Source: an uncultured Lachnospiraceae bacterium
GTDB lineage: Bacteria; Bacillota; Clostridia; Lachnospirales; Lachnospiraceae
DNA length: 13,780 nucleotides
Reading direction: 5' to 3'
Assembly (NCBI GenBank): GCA_902782715.1
Contig: CACZOG010000004.1
Span: forward strand, 1-13,780
Part shown: one piece after another, positions 1 to 6,875 of the stretch
How positions within the stretch are numbered: the stretch's first letter is position 1
How the letters are laid out: every line of letters starts with the position of its first letter
Made by a program: the position numbers and the translations under genes
The notes under the pieces: generated by a model
Databases searched by the model: none
Told to the model about the DNA's origin: nothing
Seen by the model: the letters and a program-made list of their open reading frames with translations, nothing else

Positions 1-954
1 AGCTGTTGTCATACGAGCTGCTGCCATGTTTACATTTGTGTAAACAGCTGTATCCTGGAACTGTTTGATTCTTGCTTCGTCTTCTTCTGTAGCCTTCAAA
101 GTATTGAATGTTACATCGATGACTTCCATACCACGAAGTTTGCCCCATTTGTCAGAAAGCTTTTCATTAAGCTTTTCAACAAGGATCTCTGTCTTTGTGG
201 TAATAGCTGAATATCTGATACCTACACCGTAATCGGAAAGTGCACCGAGAGCGGGCTGTAAAGCTGTCATGAAGTCTGATCTCATGATGCTCTGAAGGTC
301 TTTCTTGTTATAAACATCGCCTGCAAAATTTGTAGCGATGAATGTATAGAAACGGATAGGATCCGAAATATGGAATGTATATTCACCGTTAGCGATAAGT
401 GAAATATCACCCTGGAATCCCGTTACCTGATCAGCAATGAAGAAAGGAATAGGATTGCTTGTTCCCCAGAGGTTATTTCTTACTTCATTGATGTTGATAA
501 AGTAAACTCTCTGTGTCTTGGGAATTTCCTGTCCAAATACCCAACGCTTGCCAACTTCCTTGAATGTATCAACGATGCTCTGTCCAAACTTACCTGTTAA
601 AAGTCCTCCGAGGATGGAAGGCTCGGTAGATGCATCATACACGTACTGTCCGGGCTCCGCACAGAATTCTGCAACTTTGCCTTCGTCAATGATCAAAGCT
701 GCCTGACCGGCATTTACTTCGACAATTGAACCACTGCTGATTACATTATCGTTACCTTTATTAACACCTTTTTGATTTCTTTTTTTACCTTTTACTGCAA
801 GAACTCCTTCAGCGAATGCATCACAGTAGAAGTACTCAAGATACTGATCTTCAATAGTATTTCTGGCTGAACCCATAAGGTTGCCAAACATGTTTTTGCC
901 CGCAGCTTTGGCTTCCTGACCAACTTCCGAAGCGATTTGTTTAATAAATCCCAT
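1..954 (-). CDS. SPFH-domain protein, YdjI-like ('virion core protein' family), C-terminus cut by window edge
   Basis: The minus strand is open from an ATG at 954 to the window edge, giving 318 codons with no stop. A good ribosome site (AGGAGGG) lies 8 bases upstream of this ATG. The N-terminus has a short amphipathic stretch, then QYLEYFYCDAFAEGVLAVKG, a linker rich in Lys, Asn and Gly (about residues 56-71), and a beta-rich SPFH core from about residue 75. The core includes GSIVEVNAGQAALIIDEGKV and EPGQYVYDASTEPSILGG, hallmarks of the family that includes Bacillus subtilis YdjI. Known biology: YdjI works with the zinc-ribbon membrane protein YdjG to bring the PspA-family protein YdjF to the membrane during envelope stress. 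Gut Firmicutes homologues often end in a zinc ribbon, which would lie outside this window. There is no N-terminal membrane segment, so it is probably a peripheral scaffold oligomer. A YdjG-like gene lies at 3465-4598. The family call is firm; the role is inferred. Confidence 0.88.
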   Translation of the reverse strand, partial: MGFIKQIASEVGQEAKAAGKNMFGNLMGSARNTIEDQYLEYFYCDAFAEGVLAVKGKKRNQKGVNKGNDNVISSGSIVEVNAGQAALIIDEGKVAEFCAEPGQYVYDASTEPSILGGLLTGKFGQSIVDTFKEVGKRWVFGQEIPKTQRVYFININEVRNNLWGTSNPIPFFIADQVTGFQGDISLIANGEYTFHISDPIRFYTFIATNFAGDVYNKKDLQSIMRSDFMTALQPALGALSDYGVGIRYSAITTKTEILVEKLNEKLSDKWGKLRGMEVIDVTFNTLKATEEDEARIKQFQDTAVYTNVNMAAARMTTA

Positions 955-1002
955 TTATAGTTCCCTCCTATAATTTGTATGTCATGTTTTCTGACGGTTT
1001 TA

Positions 1003-1031
1003 ATTGTAGCATAATCAACACCCAAAGTCCA
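1003..1031 (-). promoter_or_regulatory. Probable sigma-A promoter of the SPFH gene
   Basis: On the minus strand a TGGACT -35-like hexamer (1026-1031) is followed after 17 bases by TACAAT (1003-1008). Transcription would start near 996, leaving a leader of about 40 bases before the ATG at 954. The -35 is imperfect. Its outer edge is 5 bases from the -35 of the divergent promoter. Confidence 0.5.
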
Positions 1032-1036
1032 TAAAA

Positions 1037-1065
1037 TTGACTTAAATCTCCTTGATATATATAAT
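1037..1065 (+). promoter_or_regulatory. Strong sigma-A promoter of the CPBP protease gene
   Basis: TTGACT (1037-1042), a 17-base spacer, and a perfect TATAAT (1060-1065). Transcription should start near 1072, giving a short leader of about 26 bases to the ATG at 1098. No operator-like palindrome is evident. Confidence 0.72.
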
Positions 1066-1097
1066 ATAAAAAGTTAAATTTACTCGGCGGGAAGAAT

Positions 1098-1904
1098 ATG
1101 AAAAAAGAATACTCTTTTAAAAGCAAAATACTCCGTAAAATCGTTATCGGGATTGCAGTCTACGGTGCCGCTTACCTCGTATCTCTGATCGCACTCTCTT
1201 CCTTCGTTTCGCTCTTCAGATACGGAAAAGATTCCATAAGCATGATCGCAACTCTGATCGCCGGATTCGCCGCTTTTCTTACCGTTACTGCGGATGAAAA
1301 ACCTCTTCTGCTTTTTGATCCTTCCGCAGTTTTCTCAAAGAAACCCTATTTAATAGTATTATTTATATTATTTGTAATATTTACATCTTATTCATTAACT
1401 GTATCTTTTAATTTTCTTTATTCGAAAATTCCCTGGCAGGTGCTCGGTGACAAATACGTTGTTCAGGATAACGAGTCGCTCTATGCCATCCCGCTTTTAG
1501 TCAGAATAATCGCATATGTCATAATAGGACCGTTCGCCGAAGAGGTTCTCTTCAGGGGCGTGGTATTCTTCAGATTCAAAAAGATACTTCCCGTATGGGC
1601 ATCCGTTCTGGCAGCTTCAATATTCTTTGGTCTCTACCACGGAAATCTCATGCAGGGTACATATGCATTTTTCATGGGATCCGTTATGTGTCTCGTGATG
1701 CATTACGGCGGAAGTTTCTTCTATCCTTTGATCTTTCACATCGTTGCAAATCTGATCTCAAACCTCTGTTTTGAATCGGCACATATAAATAATGTAGTTT
1801 ATTCAACGCCTTCGATCATAGCGAGCATCGCATATATTGTGGTTGCCATAATAATTAGTTATGTATTCAAAGGTAAGTTGACTAAAAAAGACAAGAAATG
1901 TTGA
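1098..1904 (+). CDS. CPBP-family (CAAX/Abi) intramembrane metalloprotease
   Basis: This 268-residue protein is a polytopic membrane protein with about six to eight hydrophobic segments. It carries the full motif set of the CPBP family (the Rce1-like, formerly 'Abi', group). These are an EExxxR motif (E148, E149, R153 in FAEEVLFRG), an FxxxH motif (FFGLYH, H181) and an HxxxN motif (FHIVAN, H214 and N218). The glutamates and histidines form the catalytic centre in Rce1-type proteases, so this copy looks active. In bacteria these proteins serve in bacteriocin self-immunity, peptide maturation or membrane-protein cleavage; the substrate cannot be read from sequence. It starts at an ATG behind a weak GGCGGGAAG ribosome site and ends in a basic tail. 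The stop codon lies inside the first 9-mer repeat of the downstream cluster. It is transcribed divergently from the SPFH gene. No bacteriocin gene is visible nearby. Confidence 0.87.
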   Translation: MKKEYSFKSKILRKIVIGIAVYGAAYLVSLIALSSFVSLFRYGKDSISMIATLIAGFAAFLTVTADEKPLLLFDPSAVFSKKPYLIVLFILFVIFTSYSLTVSFNFLYSKIPWQVLGDKYVVQDNESLYAIPLLVRIIAYVIIGPFAEEVLFRGVVFFRFKKILPVWASVLAASIFFGLYHGNLMQGTYAFFMGSVMCLVMHYGGSFFYPLIFHIVANLISNLCFESAHINNVVYSTPSIIASIAYIVVAIIISYVFKGKLTKKDKKC

Positions 1905-1991
1905 TAACTTTGTCCATCTTGCAAAAAATGTTGATAACTTTGTGTAAAAATGTGTAATATGCCCTATTTTGAAGCATTTTTTATCAACATT
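1896..1991. repeat. Cluster of five DnaA-box-like 9-mers between the protease and amylase genes
   Basis: An 18-base direct repeat (AAATGTTGATAACTTTGT) occurs at 1896-1913 and again at 1926-1943, exactly 30 bases apart. Each holds TGTTGATAA (1899-1907, 1929-1937), the complement of TTATCAACA. That is one base from the DnaA consensus TTATCCACA. TGTGTAAAA (1941-1949) reads as TTTTACACA on the other strand and fits the relaxed consensus TTWTNCACA. TGTGTAATA (1951-1959) is a near match. A direct-orientation TTATCAACA follows at 1981-1989. Starts are 30, 12, 10 and 30 bases apart, close to whole helical turns. The repeats are seen directly; DnaA binding is inferred. The outer copies also form an 11-base inverted repeat (1927-1937 with 1981-1991), so a regulator operator or an RNA hairpin is possible. 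Confidence 0.5.
1931..1960 (+). promoter_or_regulatory. Possible amylase promoter inside the repeat cluster
   Basis: TTGATA (1931-1936) and TAATAT (1955-1960) are separated by 18 bases, within the second repeat. This is the best sigma-A-like pair in the 173-base gap, but both hexamers are imperfect and the leader would be about 110 bases. If real, a protein bound to the repeats would control it directly. No clear terminator follows the protease gene, so read-through from it is also possible. Confidence 0.28.
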
Positions 1992-2077
1992 CAATATTGT
2001 ATAACTTTTCGGGAAAACATACTTTCGTCAAAAATATGTTCGTTGACCGAATGAGTTAATAAAGGAGGTAACACTAC

Positions 2078-3391
2078 ATGTGGGCTTATGACTCTGTATT
2101 TTATCAAATTTATCCTTTGGGCTTCTGCGGAGCGCCTTTTGAAAATGACGGCGTAAAAGAATCCCGGATCTTAAAAGTAATCGACTGGATTCCCCACATC
2201 AAAAAACTCGGAGCAAATGCAATTTATTTCTCCCCTGTTTTCGAATCCGATACGCATGGTTACAACACGAGAGATTATACGAAGATCGATGTGAGACTCG
2301 GAAGCAACAAGGATTTCAAGAAGGTCTGCGATGCCCTACACAAAGAAGGGATCAAAGTAGTTTTGGACGGCGTATTCAATCACGTCGGAAGAGGCTTCTG
2401 GGCTTTTCAGGATGTTTTAAAGAACAGGGAATCTTCTCCCTATGTAAGCTGGTTTAACCGCATCGATTTCGGAGGCAACTCAAATTATAACGACGGACTC
2501 TGGTACGAAGGCTGGGAAGGCAATTACGATCTGGTCAAACTCAACCTTCATAATGAAGACGTTATCAACCATATCTTCTCTGCCGTCGAAGGGTGGATAA
2601 AAGAATTCGACATCGACGGAATAAGACTTGACGTTGCATACTGTCTCGATTACGGCTTCTTAAACAGATTAAGAGGCTTCTGTGATTCCAAAAAAGAAGA
2701 CTTCTTCTTACTCGGTGAAGTTCTCCACGGCGAATACGGAAGAATGCTTCGTGAGATGAATATACATTCGGTAACAAATTATCAGTGCTATAAAGGAATA
2801 CATTCGGCATTCAATTCATGCAACATGTTTGAGATAATCCACTCTCTTTTACGTCTTTTCGGACCTGAGGACTGGACTGTCGCAAGAGGTACGCATCTTT
2901 TAAGCTTTGCGGACAATCATGACGTATCGAGGATCGCAAGCATAATAAACGATCCGAACTGTCTTCCTTTAGTTTACGCCATGGTATTCGGCATGCCGGG
3001 CATACCCTGCGTATACTACGGTTCCGAGTGGGGAACAAAGGCCGACAAGTCCCAGGGCGATCCCGCTCTGCGCGTAAGCTTCGATAAGCCCGAATGGAAT
3101 GAGTTAACGGACTTCATTTCCAGACTTGCAAATGCCAAGAAAGGAAGCGAAGCACTAAACTACGGCTCAATGCGTTCGGTGGTCCTTACCAACAAACAGT
3201 GCATCTTCGAAAGAAAGAGCGATAACGAAAGGGTTCTTGTCTGCATAAACATGGATTCCAACGATTATACGGCTCATTTTGATGCGGGATGCGGAATGGC
3301 CGTCGACCTTATAACAGGCGAAAACTTCGACTTCGGAGGTGGTTCACATCTGCCCGCTTACAGTGCCAAATTCCTTAAATGCGAGCATTGA
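2078..3391 (+). CDS. Intracellular GH13 alpha-amylase family glycosidase
   Basis: The 437-residue product is a GH13 (beta/alpha)8-barrel enzyme that cleaves or transfers alpha-glucans. The conserved regions are in order: DGVFNHVG (97-104), GIRLDVA with nucleophile D185, LLGEVLHGE with acid/base E214, and FADNHDVSR with stabiliser D282. The catalytic triad is complete. The chain starts straight at the barrel (WAYDSVFYQIYPLGF), with no signal peptide and no N-terminal CBM34-like domain. A short beta-sandwich C domain follows from about residue 365. This suggests a cytosolic enzyme acting on imported maltodextrins or glycogen; the sequence around the motifs recalls the cyclomaltodextrinase/neopullulanase-like branch, but exact specificity is uncertain. 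The start is fixed by a very strong AAAGGAGG site (2061-2068) 9 bases before the ATG. No sugar transporter or LacI-type regulator gene is adjacent, so it looks like an orphan metabolic gene. Confidence 0.9.
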   Translation: MWAYDSVFYQIYPLGFCGAPFENDGVKESRILKVIDWIPHIKKLGANAIYFSPVFESDTHGYNTRDYTKIDVRLGSNKDFKKVCDALHKEGIKVVLDGVFNHVGRGFWAFQDVLKNRESSPYVSWFNRIDFGGNSNYNDGLWYEGWEGNYDLVKLNLHNEDVINHIFSAVEGWIKEFDIDGIRLDVAYCLDYGFLNRLRGFCDSKKEDFFLLGEVLHGEYGRMLREMNIHSVTNYQCYKGIHSAFNSCNMFEIIHSLLRLFGPEDWTVARGTHLLSFADNHDVSRIASIINDPNCLPLVYAMVFGMPGIPCVYYGSEWGTKADKSQGDPALRVSFDKPEWNELTDFISRLANAKKGSEALNYGSMRSVVLTNKQCIFERKSDNERVLVCINMDSNDYTAHFDAGCGMAVDLITGENFDFGGGSHLPAYSAKFLKCEH

Positions 3392-3416
3392 TTATAGATG
3401 TAAATAACTGTATAAT
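3388..3416 (+). promoter_or_regulatory. Sigma-A promoter of the YdjG-like gene, overlapping the amylase stop
   Basis: TTGATT (3388-3393), a 17-base spacer, and a perfect TATAAT (3411-3416). The -35 overlaps the amylase stop codon (TGA, 3389-3391). A start near 3423 would leave a leader of about 40 bases. The zinc-ribbon gene can therefore be expressed independently of the amylase. Confidence 0.68.
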
Positions 3417-3464
3417 TATGTACAGAGTTTTATTATTAAATAATACGGAGGGTACACGAATTCT

Positions 3465-4598
3465 ATGGACGGAATGAATGAAAACATGACTCAGGCTTCC
3501 ACCTTAAAGGAAACCGACAAAAAATGTCCGCAGTGCGGCGGTGTAATGGATTTCGATCCCAACATCGGCGGCATGGCATGTCCTTATTGCGGATATGAAG
3601 AAGAGATCGTACAGGATGAAGCGGGAAGCGCCGCAGAACTCGATTTCGAATCAGCTGAAAAAACAGAAAACTGTGACTGGGGTGCACAGAAAAAACAGAT
3701 CATTTGTAAAAGCTGCGGTGCAGAGACGATTTACGACGCGCTTGACGTGGCAAATGAATGTCCTTACTGCGGATCCAACCAGGTTATGGAAGCAAATGAC
3801 GAGAATACCATCGCTCCCGGCGGCGTAGTTCCTTTCGCAATAACAAATGAAGTTGCAAGTGCAAACTTCAAGCAGTGGATCGGAAAGAAATTCTTCTGTC
3901 CCAAGCTTGCAAAGCAGTCTGCAGAGCCTGATGCATTTACCGGAATCTATCTTCCTTACTGGACATTCGATACAGATACATTCTCAAGATATTCCGGAAA
4001 ATACGGTAAAGACAGAACCGTTAAAGAAAAGGATTCTCAGGGAAATACAACAACAAGAACGGTTACCGACTGGCATCGTACTTCAGGTACATACAAGCTT
4101 GCCATCGATGACGAGCTCGTTCAGGGCAGTGAACGTCACAACTCAGCTATTCTTAAAGGTCTTGAGCCTTTCGAAACAGCAAAGAACGTTCCTTATAAGC
4201 CCGAATACGTTGCAGGTTTCGCTGCTGAAAGATATTCCGTAGGTCTTAAGGCCGCATGGGAAAAAGCAAAGAATTCCATTTCAGGAAAGATCAAGAGCAA
4301 CATCACAAGCAAGATCTACGATGAGTGCAATGCAGATCATGTAAAGGATGTTAAAGTATCCACTACTTACAGCAAGATCACTTATAAGTATCTTATGCTT
4401 CCCATCTGGTGCTCTTCATTCAAATATAACGACAAGGTATACCAGTTCATGGTAAACGGACAGACCGGTAAGGTATACGGAAAGACTCCCATATCTGTCG
4501 GCAAGGTTATCCTTGTTATCGCCATTGTTCTTGTTATCCTCTTCATCATCTTCTGTGGAGCAGGTGCTATCGGAGCGATCGGAAACTTATTCAATTAA
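3465..4598 (+). CDS. YdjG-like double zinc-ribbon protein with C-terminal membrane anchor
   Basis: The 377-residue protein opens with two C-x2-C...C-x2-C zinc ribbons: C21/C24 with C39/C42, and C81/C84 with C99/C102, joined by an acidic linker. Next comes a soluble domain (about 115-340) with the landmarks GGVVPFAI, FTGIYLPYWTFD and LMLPIWCSSF, then NGQTGKVYGKTPIS just before one long hydrophobic segment (about 346-372) at the C-terminus. This order matches Bacillus subtilis YdjG and the proteins often called 'TFIIB-type zinc ribbon-containing', including the conserved NGQTGKV-GK-PIS-GK stretch before the anchor. Known biology: YdjG acts with YdjH and YdjI to recruit the PspA-family protein YdjF to the membrane. 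The likely topology is a tail-anchored protein with the ribbons in the cytosol. The start is an ATG 12 bases after GGAGGG, a rather long spacing. The partner SPFH gene is 2.5 kb away on the opposite strand rather than in the same operon. Confidence 0.82.
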   Translation: MDGMNENMTQASTLKETDKKCPQCGGVMDFDPNIGGMACPYCGYEEEIVQDEAGSAAELDFESAEKTENCDWGAQKKQIICKSCGAETIYDALDVANECPYCGSNQVMEANDENTIAPGGVVPFAITNEVASANFKQWIGKKFFCPKLAKQSAEPDAFTGIYLPYWTFDTDTFSRYSGKYGKDRTVKEKDSQGNTTTRTVTDWHRTSGTYKLAIDDELVQGSERHNSAILKGLEPFETAKNVPYKPEYVAGFAAERYSVGLKAAWEKAKNSISGKIKSNITSKIYDECNADHVKDVKVSTTYSKITYKYLMLPIWCSSFKYNDKVYQFMVNGQTGKVYGKTPISVGKVILVIAIVLVILFIIFCGAGAIGAIGNLFN

Positions 4599-4617
4599 TA
4601 TCTTTGATCAAAAAATC

Positions 4618-4655
4618 AAGGTGCCGGACACTTCAGTGTGCCGGCACCTTTTTAT
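4618..4655. terminator. Bidirectional intrinsic terminator between convergent genes
   Basis: AAGGTGCCGG (4618-4627) pairs with CCGGCACCTT (4641-4650). An inner ACAC/GTGT extension, one bulged G and a TTCA loop complete the hairpin. On the plus strand it runs into TTTTT and ends the YdjG-like gene. On the minus strand the stem is followed by TTGATTTTTTG and serves the histidine kinase gene, whose stop is at 4661. Confidence 0.85.
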
Positions 4656-4660
4656 GTCTT

Positions 4661-5989
4661 TTATACTTTTCTTAAAAGAAGCTCAACAGTAAATCCGTTG
4701 TCGTTATAATATTCCATTCCGCCGCCCATCTTATCCATATAGCATTTGACAAGATAAAGGCCGAGGCCGTAGCCGCCTTTGTCGGATGCATTTTTGCCGC
4801 GGTAATACTTTTCGGCGATAAGAGGGATATCCTCTTCTTTTGCACCCGGTCCGCTGTCTTTTATTACGATCTTTACAAACTCGATATTCTTTCCCGACTC
4901 GGACATGGCCTCCGTCGTTGCGAAGGATACCTTGATGTCCGTTCCCGCATATTTGTAAGAGTTTCCGACGACATTGTCGATCGCCTGTTCAAATCTAAGC
5001 TTATCCATGTAAACAAGGCATTCGGGAATCTCGTTTTCAAGAATGATGTTTCCGTAATTCCTGATATTCGAGAAAAACCCCGGAATAACGTTGGAATTCG
5101 TTTCTATAGGATGAACTTCAAGTATTTCCATATCCTCAAGATTAACATGCATAAGATTGCTCATGAGGTTTTCGATGGTGTCCGCTTTTGCGGATATCGT
5201 ATTTATCTTATCGAGATTGTATGCGATCTCTTCTTTTTCTTTCTGTTTAGTCGTCTCGTCTTCGCTGCTTGTTTCAATCTCTTTTATCCTGCCGTCATAC
5301 TTTGTCTGCATTACCTCGCATGCAGCCTTAATAACGGATACGGGCGTTTTGACATCGTGGCTTAACTCGGTAACGAGTTCCTTCCTTGCAACCTCGGATT
5401 TGATCTCTCTCGCATGGGCTTCTTTTATCTGTTCACGCATAAGATCGAATGCTTCCGTAAAAGCTCCGAAGATATTGTTCTTCCTGATCGGAAGGGGTTC
5501 GTCAAGATTGCCTTTTGATATCTTCACCGAGAACTTCTCGAGTTCCCTGATCGGCTTTATAAGGAAGAGGTACATTATCACGATCAGAGCATATCCGCCG
5601 ATCAGAACCAGTCCCCAGAAAATAACGGAGAGTTTTAAAAATGCATCACTCATCGAATCAAAACGATTGCTTTCATCGGTCCATGCTATCTTGCCGATAT
5701 AATTTCCGTTCGGCTCGAAATCAAGTGCGAATGCATTGTTTTTATAGAGTTTCGAGAGCTCTTCGTCGTTTATTTCGGTTGAAAGAATGATATAACAGTT
5801 ATATTTGTTTTCTATCTCTTCTTCATCGGTTCCCGAAGCATATTCTTCCTCTGCCTTATGCTTTATGCCGTTATAGTAGATCAGGTCTCTTTCATCGTAT
5901 GAAAAATGACTTTTTACGATCAGGAAAGCAATGAGAATGACCGCCATGAAGATTGAAAACAATACTGCGATTCTTGTAAGTACCTTCAT
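4661..5989 (-). CDS. Membrane sensor histidine kinase with extracytoplasmic domain
   Basis: This 442-residue kinase has a first membrane helix at about 7-26, an external sensor region of about 90 residues (27-117), and a second membrane helix at about 118-144. A HAMP linker (about 145-195) follows. The HisKA phosphoacceptor is ELSHDVKTP with H211. The ATP-binding domain has an N box (QAIDNVVGNSYKYAG), G1 (KDSGPGA) and G2 (GGYGLGLYLVK). All catalytic motifs are intact. It lies 2 bases downstream of the response regulator and is surely co-transcribed with it. The sizeable external loop contrasts with BceS-type intramembrane kinases, which have almost none, so it probably senses an envelope signal directly. 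The HisKA hairpin is lengthened by a charged segment (about 232-256, rich in Glu and Lys). The likely output is the neighbouring export operon at 8676-13269; the signal is unknown. Confidence 0.92.
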   Translation of the reverse strand: MKVLTRIAVLFSIFMAVILIAFLIVKSHFSYDERDLIYYNGIKHKAEEEYASGTDEEEIENKYNCYIILSTEINDEELSKLYKNNAFALDFEPNGNYIGKIAWTDESNRFDSMSDAFLKLSVIFWGLVLIGGYALIVIMYLFLIKPIRELEKFSVKISKGNLDEPLPIRKNNIFGAFTEAFDLMREQIKEAHAREIKSEVARKELVTELSHDVKTPVSVIKAACEVMQTKYDGRIKEIETSSEDETTKQKEKEEIAYNLDKINTISAKADTIENLMSNLMHVNLEDMEILEVHPIETNSNVIPGFFSNIRNYGNIILENEIPECLVYMDKLRFEQAIDNVVGNSYKYAGTDIKVSFATTEAMSESGKNIEFVKIVIKDSGPGAKEEDIPLIAEKYYRGKNASDKGGYGLGLYLVKCYMDKMGGGMEYYNDNGFTVELLLRKV

Positions 5990-5991
5990 AT

Positions 5992-6717
5992 TTACTTCGC
6001 TTCAAGTTCAAGATAATAACCCGTACCCCAGACTGTTTTGATGAGTTTGGGTTCATTGGGATTATCTTCAAGCTTTTCCCTTAATTTTCTTATATGAACA
6101 TTCAAAGTACTGTCCGAGAAAAACGTATCTCCCCAGACTTCGTCAAACAGTACTTCTTTTTTAACTATTGTATTCTTATGATTGTAAAGACATTTTAAAA
6201 GAGCAAATTCCTTGGCTTTAAGAGTGATCCTCTCTCCGCTTAAGATAACGGACATGGTCGCATCATCCAGCACAAAATCCTCTTCTTTGCCCGTATCGGC
6301 ACTTTCGGATCCCGAAGACTTATCTGCCTGCAAAGCCCTGAGTTCATTCATCTGTTCTTCACGTTTAAGCGTCACTTTTACCTTCGCAAGAAGGACCGAT
6401 AAACTGTAGGGTTTCTTGACATAATCGTCTCCGCCCGTGGAGAGAGCTACAAGCACATCATCATCGCTCTGTCTTGCGCTGACAAAAAGGATCGGAAGCT
6501 GCATGTCTTCCCTTAATCTCTTGCAGACATCAAAGCCCGAACCGTCTCCTAAATTTATATCAAGAAGAATAAGATCGACCGTATTTTCTTTTAAAAATTC
6601 AAAACATCCCTTGCTGCTTTCGACGTAAGCCGTTTTAACTTCAAACATGTTAAAATACTCAGCCGTCATCTTGGCCAGTTCGGTTTCGTCGTCGACTATC
6701 AGGCAGTTGTAATGCAT
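5992..6717 (-). CDS. OmpR/PhoB-family response regulator
   Basis: The 241-residue protein has an N-terminal receiver domain (1-118) with acidic pocket D9/D10, phosphoacceptor D53 (LILLDINLGDGSG), S80 and K102 (YVKKPYS). A flexible linker rich in Ser, Asp and Glu (about 125-145) leads to a winged-helix DNA-binding domain (about 148-238). That domain contains LKAKEFALLKCL, the recognition helix region STLNVHIRKLREKLED, and the terminal hairpin VWGTGYYLE. All key residues are present. It is the first gene of a two-gene unit with the kinase, driven by a near-consensus promoter upstream, with GGAGG before the ATG. It is the best candidate to bind the TCTTAA array in front of the export operon at 13336-13375, because such regulators bind direct repeats spaced by one helical turn. 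No matching boxes are visible at its own promoter. Confidence 0.93.
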   Translation of the reverse strand: MHYNCLIVDDETELAKMTAEYFNMFEVKTAYVESSKGCFEFLKENTVDLILLDINLGDGSGFDVCKRLREDMQLPILFVSARQSDDDVLVALSTGGDDYVKKPYSLSVLLAKVKVTLKREEQMNELRALQADKSSGSESADTGKEEDFVLDDATMSVILSGERITLKAKEFALLKCLYNHKNTIVKKEVLFDEVWGDTFFSDSTLNVHIRKLREKLEDNPNEPKLIKTVWGTGYYLELEAK

Positions 6718-6745
6718 AGCTTTTCCTCCGTGTGGAATTCTATTT

Positions 6746-6775
6746 ATTCTAAAAACAATCCTCAGATTTTGTCAA
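6746..6775 (-). promoter_or_regulatory. Sigma-A promoter of the regulator/kinase operon
   Basis: On the minus strand, a perfect TTGACA (6770-6775), an 18-base spacer and TAGAAT (6746-6751). Start near 6739 gives a leader of about 20 bases. The near-consensus elements suggest steady expression. No TCTTAA boxes occur here, so self-activation by the regulator is not indicated. Confidence 0.72.
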
Positions 6776-6806
6776 ATTAAAAAGGTGTATTTTTTCAGTA
6801 TATCTA

Positions 6807-6835
6807 TTCACCGCAACCGTAATTTGTTTTATAAT
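6807..6835 (+). promoter_or_regulatory. Sigma-A promoter of the TIR gene
   Basis: TTCACC (6807-6812), a 17-base spacer and a perfect TATAAT (6830-6835). Transcription from about 6842 leaves a leader of about 34 bases to the ATG at 6876, including AGGAGG at 6864-6869. The -35 matches consensus at four of six positions. It points away from the regulator promoter, with about 31 bases between the two -35 elements. Confidence 0.62.
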
Positions 6836-6875
6836 GGAATGCAAGTAAGCAAAAACGTGTTTTAGGAGGTTTGGA

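Noticed and set aside
1098..1904. Calling the CPBP protein an abortive-infection (Abi) phage-defence gene.
   Set aside because: The old 'Abi' family name is not evidence of phage defence. CPBP proteases have many roles and no specific partner is encoded next to it.
1896..1991. Interpretation of the repeat cluster as the chromosomal origin or a CRISPR array.
   Set aside because: There is no dnaA, dnaN or recF gene next to it. The units are too short and too few, in mixed orientation, with no unique spacers of regular length.
1803..1994. Short minus-strand open frame across the repeat cluster.
   Set aside because: It is made largely of the translated repeats, has no ribosome site and no resemblance to a known protein.
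3847..4242. Plus-strand open frame of 131 codons inside the YdjG-like gene.
   Set aside because: It overlaps a gene with clear zinc ribbons and membrane anchor on the same strand, lacks a ribosome site, and is low-complexity Ser/Gln/Leu-rich.
5157..5702. Plus-strand open frame of 181 codons opposite the histidine kinase gene.
   Set aside because: It is antisense to an intact kinase with all catalytic motifs. It has no ribosome site or recognisable domain, and its composition fits a shadow frame.
6718..6875. Search for a riboswitch or regulator boxes in the divergent regulator/TIR gap.
   Set aside because: Only two ordinary promoters and ribosome sites are visible, with short leaders, no TCTTAA boxes and no stable conserved stem structure.
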